Below, in pieces: positions 1 through 8,100 of a stretch of 64,000 nt of DNA. Below the pieces are notes generated by a model that was not told the DNA's origin, did not search any database, and worked only from the letters and a program-made list of their open reading frames with translations. The position numbers and the translations under genes were made by a program. This stretch comes from Streptomyces antibioticus. Lineage in GTDB: Bacteria > Actinomycetota > Actinomycetes > Streptomycetales > Streptomycetaceae. Within the stretch, counting starts at the first letter, position 1, and the number at the start of each line of letters is the position of its first letter. The stretch covers positions 620,001 to 684,000 of the forward strand of contig NZ_KQ948422.1 in NCBI RefSeq assembly GCF_001514065.1, written 5' to 3'.

Positions 1-783
1 CAGCGGGATGATGTGGCCGCAGTCCTCGATGACGCGCCCGGTGAGATCGTCGGTGACCGGGCGGAGCTGGCGTTCCAGTGCCGTGCCGACGGGCCGGGCG
101 CCCAGCGCCATGGTCGGCACCGTCAGGCGGGCGGTGGCGACCGCCCGCTCGATCTGCACCGCGCTCTCGGGCAGAGCCCGGTAGTACGAGAACGAGCTGC
201 TCAACGCCTGGCGGCCGGTGTACGCGCGGACGAAGGCGTCGCGGACAGCGGGGCGCACCCCCTCGCCGAGCGTGCCGGCATGCAGGAACCAGTCGACGTA
301 AGCGGCCTCGTGTCCCTCCAACACGGTCTCGGCGAGGCCGGGTTGGGCGGAGTGGAAGCCGAACCACCACGGCGGCCCGTCGGCGAGGAAGTCCTCGGCC
401 CCGGGCAGCCCGCCCAGCACGGCTTCCATGACCACCAGCCGCCGGACGAGACCGGGGCGGCGCAGGGCGAGGAGGAAGGCCGGCGGTGTGCCGGCGTCGA
501 TGCCCACCACCGCGGCCGAGGAGATGCCGAGTGCGGCGAGCAGCTCCGCGGCATCCTCGGCCAGGGTGCCCGCGTCGTACCCGGAGGCGGCCCGACCGCT
601 GGCGCCGAATCCGCGCAGGTCCGGTGCGATGACCCGGTGGCGGGCGGCCAGATCGGCCATGACGTCCGTCCACAGCTCCCAGGTGTGCGGGAAGCCGTGC
701 AGCAACAGGACAGCCGGGCCGGACCCGGCGAGGGCGACGTTCAGTTCGACACCGTTGACCGGGATACGTCGCAGCTCAGGCAT
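1..783 (-). CDS. Alpha/beta hydrolase, epoxide-hydrolase type (3' end cut by window edge)
   Basis: Reading on the minus strand from the ATG at 781-783, 261 codons stay open to the window edge, so the C-terminus is missing. The protein opens MPELRRIPVNGVELNVAL, typical of small-molecule alpha/beta hydrolases, and has an oxyanion-loop motif LHGFPHTW near residue 28. The nucleophile elbow reads VGIDAGTP, with Asp rather than Ser, as in epoxide hydrolases and haloalkane dehalogenases. A late CGH motif just before the edge would supply the catalytic His. The natural substrate cannot be read from sequence. It is divergent from the HxlR regulator at 934, so it is the likely target of that regulator. 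Confidence 0.85.
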   Translation of the reverse strand, partial: MPELRRIPVNGVELNVALAGSGPAVLLLHGFPHTWELWTDVMADLAARHRVIAPDLRGFGASGRAASGYDAGTLAEDAAELLAALGISSAAVVGIDAGTPPAFLLALRRPGLVRRLVVMEAVLGGLPGAEDFLADGPPWWFGFHSAQPGLAETVLEGHEAAYVDWFLHAGTLGEGVRPAVRDAFVRAYTGRQALSSSFSYYRALPESAVQIERAVATARLTVPTMALGARPVGTALERQLRPVTDDLTGRVIEDCGHIIPL

Positions 784-933
784 GGCGGGGCTCTCCAGAG
801 GGGTGGTGTGGATCGGTGACAAGGTCACGTTAGGGAACTAGCCTGATCCACCCAAGACGGCACTTTCCCTTCAGGTGGTGAGCCCCAGGTGACCAGGTCG
901 AGGCCCAGTGAGCGCGGTGAGCGCGGTGACCTG

Positions 934-1290
934 ATGGATCCACAGTGCCCAACGCGCCGGCTGCTGGACCGCATCGGCACCAAGTGGACGTCGATGGCGG
1001 TCAAGATGCTGGCCGAGGAGGCTCCGGGCGAGCTGCGTTTCGCGGAACTGCGGCGCCGGATCCCGGACATCTCGCAGAAGATGCTCTCCGTCACCCTGCA
1101 GAGCCTGGTTCGCGACGGTCTGGTCGCCCGTCGCGTGGAGCCCACCGTGCCGCCCGCCGTCCACTACCGGCTCACGGCACTCGGCCTGTCCCTCGAAGAC
1201 CCGCTCTCCGCACTGCGGGACTGGGCCGAAACCCACATGGCGGAGATCGACCGCAACAATCAACTCGCCGACGAGTTGCCCCTCGACTAG
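934..1290 (+). CDS. HxlR-family winged-helix transcriptional regulator
   Basis: This 118-residue protein has the compact HxlR layout: CPTRRLLDRIGTKWT at the N-terminus, a central FAELRRRIPDISQKMLSVTLQSL recognition region (residues about 35-60), and the wing VHYRLTALG. I chose the ATG at 934 because the family normally starts a few residues before the conserved Cys; a GTG-like upstream start at 889 would add 15 low-complexity residues. HxlR proteins are usually aldehyde- or thiol-responsive dimeric repressors or activators of adjacent genes. Here the adjacent divergent gene is the epoxide-hydrolase-type hydrolase. One Cys (residue 4) lies where many HxlR proteins carry their redox-sensitive Cys. 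Confidence 0.85.
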   Translation: MDPQCPTRRLLDRIGTKWTSMAVKMLAEEAPGELRFAELRRRIPDISQKMLSVTLQSLVRDGLVARRVEPTVPPAVHYRLTALGLSLEDPLSALRDWAETHMAEIDRNNQLADELPLD

Positions 1291-1317
1291 GGCATCCCTC
1301 GCATGCGCGTCGCCCTG

Positions 1318-1367
1318 GCCGCCCTCGTGCTGCCGCTCGGCGCGATCGGCGACGAGCAGAGGGCGGC
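1318..1367. terminator. Candidate bidirectional terminator
   Basis: Inverted repeat between the convergent HxlR and GH12 genes: GCCGCCCTC-TGCT (1318-1331, with one bulged G) pairs with AGCA-GAGGGCGGC (1355-1367). There is no U-tract, as is common in streptomycetes. Confidence 0.4.
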
Positions 1368-1401
1368 AGGTCATTGGTCCGCTCTTCTGCTTGTGGCGGC
1401 G

Positions 1402-2118
1402 TCAGAAGCCCACGGCGCCCCAGGAGTGGGCGGTGTAGTCACCCGGCCCGAATTCCCAGCCGGCCATGACGCTGTTGAGGTAGTGGTCGCCGGTGTAGAA
1501 ACCCCTGTTCAGGCCGTAGTTGAAGAACGGGGTGAGGCTGCCGGACCACCAGCCGGACTTGCCCCTGTCCAGGAAGCTGAGCGTGTGGCCGCCGTTGCTC
1601 CAGGTGTACTCGTAGATGTCCCAACTGCGGCCGCCCAGGCTGATGTTGGTGGCGGCCGGGACGGCGTTGCCGTTCGCGTCGTAGCGGTCGGCCAGCGGTT
1701 TGGTGTTGTACCAGTTGAGCCAGATCATGATCTCGGTCTTGGAGTTGCGGTCGGTCGGCGCCGGGTAGGGGTCGATGAAGATGTCGTACGCGGCGTCGTA
1801 GTACGAGCCGGACTTCGGGTATGCCGACTGGCTGAACCACGAGGTGTTGTTGGGGCTGACGTCGCGGATCTTCTTGGGGAGCGTGGTCACCGGGGACGAC
1901 CAGCCCCAGTCCTTGCCGTTGACCATGGCGACGAAGCCGGTGCCGGTCGAGGAGTTCACACCCCAGTTGTTGTCGTCGCTGTACCACGTCGAGGCGTTGC
2001 CGCCGGTCGCGTAGTACTTGAACCAGTACGTCTGTGACGCTGCCACTGCCGAGTTCGGCAGGGTGAGGACGAGAGCCAGCGCCGCGAGCAGCGCGGCCCA
2101 GCCGATACGGATTTTCAT
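1402..2118 (-). CDS. Secreted GH12 endoglucanase / xyloglucanase
   Basis: The mature part is a glycoside hydrolase family 12 beta-jelly-roll enzyme, which cleaves internal beta-1,4-glucosidic bonds of cellulose or xyloglucan with retention. Residues 1-27 form a Sec signal peptide (MKIRIGWAALLAALALVLTL, then a cut near AVAA-SQTY). The catalytic pair is visible: Glu129 in TEIMIWLNWY (nucleophile) and Glu222 in MAGWEFGPG (acid/base). The 238-residue length equals a catalytic domain alone, with no carbohydrate-binding module. The start at 2118 is set by GGAGGG six bases upstream and the signal peptide. It follows the GH74 gene after 126 bases on the same strand, so both are probably co-transcribed and act together on plant xyloglucan. 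Confidence 0.92.
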   Translation of the reverse strand: MKIRIGWAALLAALALVLTLPNSAVAASQTYWFKYYATGGNASTWYSDDNNWGVNSSTGTGFVAMVNGKDWGWSSPVTTLPKKIRDVSPNNTSWFSQSAYPKSGSYYDAAYDIFIDPYPAPTDRNSKTEIMIWLNWYNTKPLADRYDANGNAVPAATNISLGGRSWDIYEYTWSNGGHTLSFLDRGKSGWWSGSLTPFFNYGLNRGFYTGDHYLNSVMAGWEFGPGDYTAHSWGAVGF

Positions 2119-2244
2119 CAGCCCTCCGGAATGTGTGCTGAGTGGGGGGATCACACAGGAGAGGAGACGGCCGTCCTGCCCTAACGGCAGGGGCACGCCG
2201 TTCCCCTCTTCGGGACGGCGGGTGCGGAGCGCGGTGACGGGAAG

Positions 2245-4602
2245 TCAGACCTCGCTCGGGTCGCCGTAGATGACTCCGCGTCCGTTGGTCCCGAAGTAGA
2301 TGCGGCCGTGGACCCGTGGATCTCCGGTCATGGTGTTGCCGGTCCAGGCGTACTGGTGGCGGTCGTCGTTGATGCGGATCCAGGTCCGGCCCGCGTCGTC
2401 GGAGCGGAAGATGCCGCGCACACCGTGGATCTTGGAACTGGTGTAGACGGCGGGGTACTTGGCGCCGGGTGCGGCCTTGCCGAATCCGACGACGTCGCCC
2501 TCGTCCACCGCTTCGAACCTGCTGAAGGAGGCTCCGGAGTCGGTCGACCGCCACAGCCCGTACGGCGTGGGGGTGGCCGGCTTGGTGGTGCCGCCGGCCA
2601 GCCAGATGTCGCCTTCGTGGCCCGGAACCGGCTTGAAGCGGACGTTCCCCGCGACGGGCAGACCGGTCGCCGTCGTGGCCGTGAAACTCTTGCCGCCGTC
2701 CGTGCTGAGGTAGAAGACGCCGGAGGCGTAGGCGTAGAACGTCGTCGGGTTCACCCGGTCGGAGCGCACCGAGGCCCCGGTCGGCAGCCCTGTCGACGCC
2801 GTCCAGGTGGCGCCGTGGTCGTCGGACCAGCTGACCGGCGCGCCGGCCGGTGACCAGACGATGCGTCTGCCGTCGGCGCTCACGGCGACGGCCTGGTCCT
2901 CGACTCCGGGGCCGGCGACGCCGGTCGGCTCGCTGCTCGACGGCTTCCAGGTGGCGCCGCTGTCGGTGGAGACGGCCAAGTGCTGTGTCCAGCCGCTGGT
3001 GGGGTGGCCGACCCGCACGATGGTGTGCGGCGCGAGCTCCGCGTAGTCCAGGGCCGGGGTGCCGCCGAAGGTCGGGCTGTCGTACATCTTCGGCGCCTTG
3101 CGGAGATCCGTGTGCCGGAAGCCGCCGACATCGCCGACGCCGGAGAAGAGGTGTGCCGCACCGGCGGGCGGGCTGATCACACAGAGGACAGAGGTTTCCT
3201 CCAGGCCCTGGGCGCGTACGGACAGGTGCACCGTGCCGCCGCTGTCCCAGTCGGTCAGGTTGTCCGCGCCGTAGATCGTCGCTCCGGTGCCGTACATGAA
3301 GTGGTCGGAGTCGAAGGGGTCGATCTGGACGGACTCCATCATCCAGCCCAGCTTGGGGGCCATCTCCGGCAGCGACGGCGAGGCGTTCCAGGTCAGCCAG
3401 GGGGCGGCGGAGATGTCGATGTCGTAGCGCAGGGTGCGCTCGCCCTTCGCGCCCAGGTCCCACGCGGGGGTCCAGCTGGCGCCGCCGTCGGTGGAGCGGA
3501 AGAGGAGGCAGTCGGGGTACCACTTGACCTGGGTGGACACCATCAGGGTGGCCGGGTTCCGCCGGTCGATGGTCAGGCCGCTGTAGCCGTACTGGTTGTC
3601 GTCGCTGGTGGACGGGACCGGGCTGATGCGGGTCCAGGTGTCGGTGGCGGTGTCCAGCTTCCACACGTCGCCCTTGGAACCGTCGTAGGGGCCCGCGGTG
3701 TTGCTGGTCGCCAGGTACAGGTGGCCGCCGACGTGGTCGAAGACCGCGTGGTGCGGGATGAAGCCGGTGGGCTGCCCGGGTACGCGTTCCCAGGTCGCTC
3801 CCGCGTCGGTCGACCGGTACAGGATGTTGTCCTTGTCGGCCACGGTGACGTAGAGGGTCCGGGTGGCCTTGCCGGCTCTGCCGCTGCGTTTGTCGAAGAC
3901 GACTTGCAGCACGCCCAGGTTGTCGCCGTTGGGACCATTGGTGTCGGTGGGGTCGGGGACGAAGTTGCCCGCGTTGGGGAAGCTGGTGACCTTCGCGAAG
4001 GTCTTGCCGTGGTCGGTGCTGCGCCACAGCCCGTGGCCCCCGCGCACGCCCAGATAGAGGATTCTGTTGCGGTGGGGGTCGATCACCAGCCGCTCGCCGA
4101 TGCCCCGGCCGGGCATGTTGCCGCCCAGCCGGAACGGCAGCGGGGTGGTCTTCCAGGTGCGGCCGCGGTCGGTCGAGCGCAGGATCGCCGCCATGCTCGG
4201 GTCCCAATCGGGCATGGGATAGGTGCCCGCCGCCAGGTAGACGCGGTCGGGGTCGACCTCGTCGGTGGCGATGCTGATGATGCCGGTGTGTCCGTACGTG
4301 TCCCAGTCCACCCAGTCGGTGAGGGGGATCCACCGCCGGGACGCCTTGTCGAGACGGTAGGCGCCGCCGATATCCGTACGGGCGTACACCAGTCCGGGCT
4401 CGGACTGGCTGAAGACAATGCCCGTGACGAAGCCACCGCCGACTATCTCCGCGTTGCGGAAGGTGTACGGCACGCGTCGGGCCTTCCCGGTCGCATGGGC
4501 GGACGCGGCCGAGGCGGCGGAGGGGGCGAGCACAGGGAGCGCGGCAGCGGCCGCGCCGGCGGCCAGCAGTTCTCGCCGGGAGAGGTCCTGGGCATGGCTC
4601 AT
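2245..4602 (-). CDS. Secreted GH74 xyloglucanase (Tat substrate)
   Basis: This 785-residue protein carries a twin-arginine signal (LSRRELLAAGAAAAALPVL) and then the tandem seven-bladed beta-propellers of GH74, seen as many S-T-D-x-G-x-(S/T)-W Asp-box repeats (for example LRSTDRGRTW, YRSTDAGATW, FRSTDGGASW). GH74 enzymes hydrolyse xyloglucan with inversion. The two catalytic Asp candidates are Asp77 in ARTDIGGAYR and Asp491 in GVGDVGGFRH. No cellulose-binding module follows. I chose the ATG at 4602 because AAGGA precedes it and the Tat motif begins there; the frame stays open to 4740 but those extra residues are Arg/Pro-rich. It is the first gene of the GH74-GH12 operon, with a promoter and LacI-type palindrome upstream. 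Confidence 0.95.
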   Translation of the reverse strand: MSHAQDLSRRELLAAGAAAAALPVLAPSAASAASAHATGKARRVPYTFRNAEIVGGGFVTGIVFSQSEPGLVYARTDIGGAYRLDKASRRWIPLTDWVDWDTYGHTGIISIATDEVDPDRVYLAAGTYPMPDWDPSMAAILRSTDRGRTWKTTPLPFRLGGNMPGRGIGERLVIDPHRNRILYLGVRGGHGLWRSTDHGKTFAKVTSFPNAGNFVPDPTDTNGPNGDNLGVLQVVFDKRSGRAGKATRTLYVTVADKDNILYRSTDAGATWERVPGQPTGFIPHHAVFDHVGGHLYLATSNTAGPYDGSKGDVWKLDTATDTWTRISPVPSTSDDNQYGYSGLTIDRRNPATLMVSTQVKWYPDCLLFRSTDGGASWTPAWDLGAKGERTLRYDIDISAAPWLTWNASPSLPEMAPKLGWMMESVQIDPFDSDHFMYGTGATIYGADNLTDWDSGGTVHLSVRAQGLEETSVLCVISPPAGAAHLFSGVGDVGGFRHTDLRKAPKMYDSPTFGGTPALDYAELAPHTIVRVGHPTSGWTQHLAVSTDSGATWKPSSSEPTGVAGPGVEDQAVAVSADGRRIVWSPAGAPVSWSDDHGATWTASTGLPTGASVRSDRVNPTTFYAYASGVFYLSTDGGKSFTATTATGLPVAGNVRFKPVPGHEGDIWLAGGTTKPATPTPYGLWRSTDSGASFSRFEAVDEGDVVGFGKAAPGAKYPAVYTSSKIHGVRGIFRSDDAGRTWIRINDDRHQYAWTGNTMTGDPRVHGRIYFGTNGRGVIYGDPSEV

Positions 4603-4711
4603 GACGGTCCTTGCCTTTCGGGTGCGGGTCCGTACGGGGCTACGCACGAGCACCGGTCCCGTCGATTCCGATGGGGGCGCAGGCGGGTGGTCGGGGGGTG
4701 GGCGTAGCCCT

Positions 4712-4727
4712 GTCGATGCGCTTCGAC
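4712..4727. promoter_or_regulatory. LacI-type operator candidate near the GH74 transcription start
   Basis: GTCGATGCGCTTCGAC is a 16-base palindrome with one mismatch and a central CG, the format of LacI/GalR-family operators. It lies about 10 bases downstream of the predicted GH74 -10 box, where repressor binding would block transcription. A perfect copy occurs at 4889-4904. No LacI-family gene is in the window. Confidence 0.5.
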
Positions 4728-4736
4728 GTTTCGGTG

Positions 4737-4765
4737 ACACTAAGGCCGTGTTTCCTCGGCGACAA
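4737..4765 (-). promoter_or_regulatory. Predicted promoter of the GH74-GH12 operon
   Basis: On the minus strand, TTGTCG (4765-4760) and TAGTGT (4742-4737) are separated by 17 bases, a good fit to the housekeeping sigma consensus of streptomycetes. The start site would fall near 4730, leaving a 5' leader of roughly 130 bases. Confidence 0.5.
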
Positions 4766-4888
4766 CGGGCCGCTCAGATCACTTTTTGGTAACAGGCACG
4801 ATCGGCAGTGGTGGCCCGCCCCGCCCTTCTTATGACTTCACCTGCGGCGAGCAGGCCTTCCATGCAGGCCCTTCTGCGCCATGCAGCG

Positions 4889-4904
4889 GTCGAAGCGCTT
4901 CGAC
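4889..4904. promoter_or_regulatory. Perfect 16-bp LacI-type palindrome
   Basis: GTCGAAGCGCTTCGAC is fully self-complementary and matches the 4712-4727 site at 15 of 16 positions. It lies 177 bases from that site, in the divergent gap (4603-5062) between GH74 and the condensation-domain gene. Paired sites at this spacing are compatible with repression by looping. I see nothing else firm in this 460-base gap. Confidence 0.5.
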
Positions 4905-5062
4905 TACATGGCCTTGCGATCGCGGAAAGCGGTACGCCGCCGCCGCGTTCCCCGCCTACCGAGCATTGACGCAAGCGGTCCGCGCGCGGAAGCATCCTTT
5001 GCCCGAACACGGGTGCGTCCGCGCTCCGGCCGCGTCGTCGTACCGGAGGAGGCCGGGCGGAT

Positions 5063-6445
5063 ATGCGACAGATCGCACGCCACGACGTCGTCTTCGTCGC
5101 CGGCACCGCCGGAGAGCATGAACTGACCTGGTCGCAGAAGGCACATGAACGCGAAGGGTGCCACCCCCACCTCCAGGGCCCGCGCAACAGGAACCAACGG
5201 ATGGCGCGGGTGCTCGACGGCACACCCGACATGGCCGCGGTGCTTCATGCCTTCGCCGCGGTCGTCTCTCACTTCGAAGCGCTGCGCACGCTGTATCCGC
5301 GTGACGCGGACGGGCACCCGCGCGCGGTCGTCGTGGCCTCCGGTGCGCTCCATGTCGACGAGTACGCCTCCGACGCCCCGGCGACGAGCGACGAGCTCAG
5401 CGCCCTCACCCTTCGGCTGGCCGAGCCCGGATTCGGCCCGGACGACCTGCCGTTACGGGCCGCTGTCGTCACCGTAAACGGCAGACCCCTCCACATCGCG
5501 CTGTCGTTGCACCACTTCTCGGCGGACACGACGGCCGCCCGGATCGTGGCCGAACACCTGGCCCGACTGGCCGCCGATCCGGGCGCCGACCTCGGTACAG
5601 GGTGGCAGCCGCGGCAGATCGCGCGTTTCGAAGCCAGTCCCTCGGGGTTGCGGCACGCCCATCGTGTCGACGCCCACGACCGGGCCATGCTCCGTCAGTC
5701 GGCCATGCCCGAGCTCCAAGTGCCCGGGAACCACAGGGGCGCCCTCTACCACTTCGTCTGCCTCGACTCGGCGGCGGTCGCGCTCGCCGCAGCCGGTCTG
5801 GCGAAGCAGTACCGGACATCCGTGGCCGCCGTCCTGCAAGCCGCGTACGCCTGCGTGCTCGCCGACCACCTCGGCATCGCGAAGTGCGTGTTCAACACCG
5901 TGATGACCAACCGGCAAACCGCCTTCGCCCGCGAGGCGGTGGCCCATGTCGCCGGCAGAGCCCTGGTCCCGGTCGACACGTCCCTGGGCGGTGAACGGTT
6001 CCCGGCGCTGTGTCGTGCCGTCGACGCGGCACTCGTCAGATCCTCCTCCGTCAGCCTGCGAGAGCCCGAGCGCTACGCCAGATCCCTGGACGAGGTCTCC
6101 GACGAGCTGGGCCGCTCCGCGGACAACCCGTACATGGTCAACATCCGTCCCGTCGCACCCCGCACCCTGATCCGGGCCCGCGCGGACAGGACACAGCAGG
6201 ACTTCGAGCGAGCCATGGCGTCCAGCCGGTACGGACGATTCCCCAAAACCGTCGACACGTACGCCGGGAAGCTCTGCTTCATCGTGTGGGGCATGTCCGA
6301 AACGGCCGGGATCAGTCTCGGGACGGATGCGGCATCGTTCGACGCGACGGATCTCGAACAGATACTGCGGTCCTTCGAGAGGCGGCTGGTCGGAACGGCG
6401 ATCGGCGGTCCCGCCGCACGGAGCCGCTCCTTCGCCGACGCGTAG
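5063..6445 (+). CDS. Orphan condensation-domain protein (NRPS-like acyltransferase)
   Basis: This 460-residue protein matches the fold of nonribosomal peptide condensation domains and related CoA-dependent acyltransferases. The hallmark HHxxxD is present as His150-His151-F-S-A-Asp155 in LSLHHFSADTT, with Thr instead of the usual Gly after the Asp. An LTWSQ segment near residue 21 resembles the first conserved C-domain motif, but its start is poorly preserved. The C-terminal lobe has FIVWGM where C-domains usually show DFGWG. No adenylation or carrier domain is nearby. It could acylate a small molecule or lipid in trans, or be a relic. The ATG at 5063 follows GGAGGAGGCCGGG. Function unassigned. 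Confidence 0.75.
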   Translation: MRQIARHDVVFVAGTAGEHELTWSQKAHEREGCHPHLQGPRNRNQRMARVLDGTPDMAAVLHAFAAVVSHFEALRTLYPRDADGHPRAVVVASGALHVDEYASDAPATSDELSALTLRLAEPGFGPDDLPLRAAVVTVNGRPLHIALSLHHFSADTTAARIVAEHLARLAADPGADLGTGWQPRQIARFEASPSGLRHAHRVDAHDRAMLRQSAMPELQVPGNHRGALYHFVCLDSAAVALAAAGLAKQYRTSVAAVLQAAYACVLADHLGIAKCVFNTVMTNRQTAFAREAVAHVAGRALVPVDTSLGGERFPALCRAVDAALVRSSSVSLREPERYARSLDEVSDELGRSADNPYMVNIRPVAPRTLIRARADRTQQDFERAMASSRYGRFPKTVDTYAGKLCFIVWGMSETAGISLGTDAASFDATDLEQILRSFERRLVGTAIGGPAARSRSFADA

Positions 6446-6640
6446 GGACACGGCGCCGACCTCGAAATCCGGCGGCCGGCGACGACCTTGGTCACGGAAG
6501 ATCACTGCCGGAAGATCACCGCCCTCTCCCGTCGTGTCCGCGGGAAGCGAACTCCCGTACCCAGCAACAGACATCTTTGGCCAAAGCCAGTGGGTTATCG
6601 TTCCGCCGGTGGGCGGTTGGGGCGCCCCGAAGGGGGAGTT

Positions 6641-7843
6641 GTGACGACGAACGGCGAGGGGTCGCGGCTGGTCGCGACCGAGGGCGGCCACCGGGTGACA
6701 CCGGCCGAACTCTTCTTCGACTTGGTGTTCGTGTATGCGATCACTCAGGTCACCGCACTGATGGCGGCCCACCCGAGCGGGTTGCGGCTGCTCGGCGGGA
6801 TGGTCGCGCTGGCGCTGCTGTGGTGGTGCTGGTGCTGTTTCGCCTGGCTGGGAAACGTCGTACGGGCCGACTCGGGCGCGATGTTCACCGTGCTCGTGTC
6901 CGTCATGGCCGTTGTCCTGATCGTGTCGCTGGCCGTGCCCGAGATCTACGACGACGCTCCCGGCGGACTGCCCGCCCCGTTGGTCTTCGTCCTGTGCTAC
7001 GGCGCCGTCCGCGTCCTTCACCTGGTCACGTACTGGCTGTCCGACCCCACCGATCAGGCGCTGCGCCGCGTCTTGCGCCGCACCGCCCTGCTCTCGGTGA
7101 CCCCGCCGTTCGCCCTGCTCCTCATCGGTGCGGCGTTCACCGGCACCACCCAGATCCTGATCTGGCTCGCCGCCGTGCTCATCGACTACCTGGGCATCTT
7201 CCTCACCGGAAAAACGGGCTGGCGAGTCGCCTCACCCGGCCATTTCGCCGAACGCCACGGCCTGATCGTCATCATCGCCCTCGGCGAGTCGATCGTCGCC
7301 ATCGGCGTCGGCGTCTCCGGCTTCGCGCTGAGCACCCCGGTCCTGGCCGGTGCCGCCCTGGGGCTGCTCGTTTCCGTGGGGCTGTGGCGCCTGTACTTCC
7401 GGCGACTCGCCGAGACGGTCGAGCATCGCCTGACGACCGTGACCGGCGACGACCGCACCCGGCTGGCCCGTGACGCGTACACCTTCCTCCACCTTCCCCT
7501 GGTGGCCGGAATCGTCCTCACCGCCCTCGGCATGAAGAAGACCCTCACGCAGATCGCCGACACCGGCCACTACGACCTGACCGAGCCCCTCCACGGTGTC
7601 GTCGCCTGGGCCCTGCCCGGCGGCGTCGGCGTGTTCCTCCTCGCCTCGGCAGCCCTGCTCTGGCGCACCACGAGCCACCGCTCCCCGCTCCTCCTCGCCG
7701 GCGGAGCCGTCTGCCTCGTCGCCGGGCCCGCCGTCACCCTCGCCCCCTCTCTCGTCGCCCTGGGCCTGCTGGCCGCGCTCGTGACCGCCCTGGTCGTCGT
7801 CCAGGACACCACGGTCCCGTCCCATGTGACCGCTGCCGACTGA
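6641..7843 (+). CDS. ltrA: LtrA-family low-temperature-requirement membrane protein
   Basis: This is a 400-residue integral membrane protein with 10 or more hydrophobic helices. The N-terminal signature ATEGGHRVTPAELFFDLVFVYAITQV is diagnostic of the LtrA family (bacterial low temperature requirement A), and the internal segment RHGLIVIIALGESIVAIG is its second conserved block. The biochemical role of LtrA proteins is not established. The GTG start at 6641 is preferred because GGGGGAG lies just upstream, while an in-frame ATG at 6488 would add 51 polar residues with no similarity. It stands alone between the condensation gene and the phosphatase gene. Confidence 0.88.
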   Translation: MTTNGEGSRLVATEGGHRVTPAELFFDLVFVYAITQVTALMAAHPSGLRLLGGMVALALLWWCWCCFAWLGNVVRADSGAMFTVLVSVMAVVLIVSLAVPEIYDDAPGGLPAPLVFVLCYGAVRVLHLVTYWLSDPTDQALRRVLRRTALLSVTPPFALLLIGAAFTGTTQILIWLAAVLIDYLGIFLTGKTGWRVASPGHFAERHGLIVIIALGESIVAIGVGVSGFALSTPVLAGAALGLLVSVGLWRLYFRRLAETVEHRLTTVTGDDRTRLARDAYTFLHLPLVAGIVLTALGMKKTLTQIADTGHYDLTEPLHGVVAWALPGGVGVFLLASAALLWRTTSHRSPLLLAGGAVCLVAGPAVTLAPSLVALGLLAALVTALVVVQDTTVPSHVTAAD

Positions 7844-8100
7844 GCTCCGGAGTCGGTCATCTCCTCGGGACGGCGGCAGCGGTTCTTCGTCGAGGAGAAG
7901 CAGCCAAGACAACCGGAGCCAACGGCTTGCGGCAGCCGGCCCAGCTCGTGGAAGGTGTCTCGGAGCCACCTGAGGATTGCCGCCGCGGCTTTGACCATCG
8001 GTTGAGCCGAGCGTGCCGGGGAGCGATCCTGGTGACACCATCCGTGACGCGCGGTGCCGACGGCATCGTCGTCACGGCAGGAACGAGAGTGGGTCGTCCC

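Noticed and set aside
1439-4333. Long minus-strand open frame (964 codons) across both xyloglucanase genes
   Set aside because: It lies in another frame of two clear genes, is extremely Arg/Pro/Gly/His-rich and has no domain. High-G+C DNA routinely leaves such frames open.
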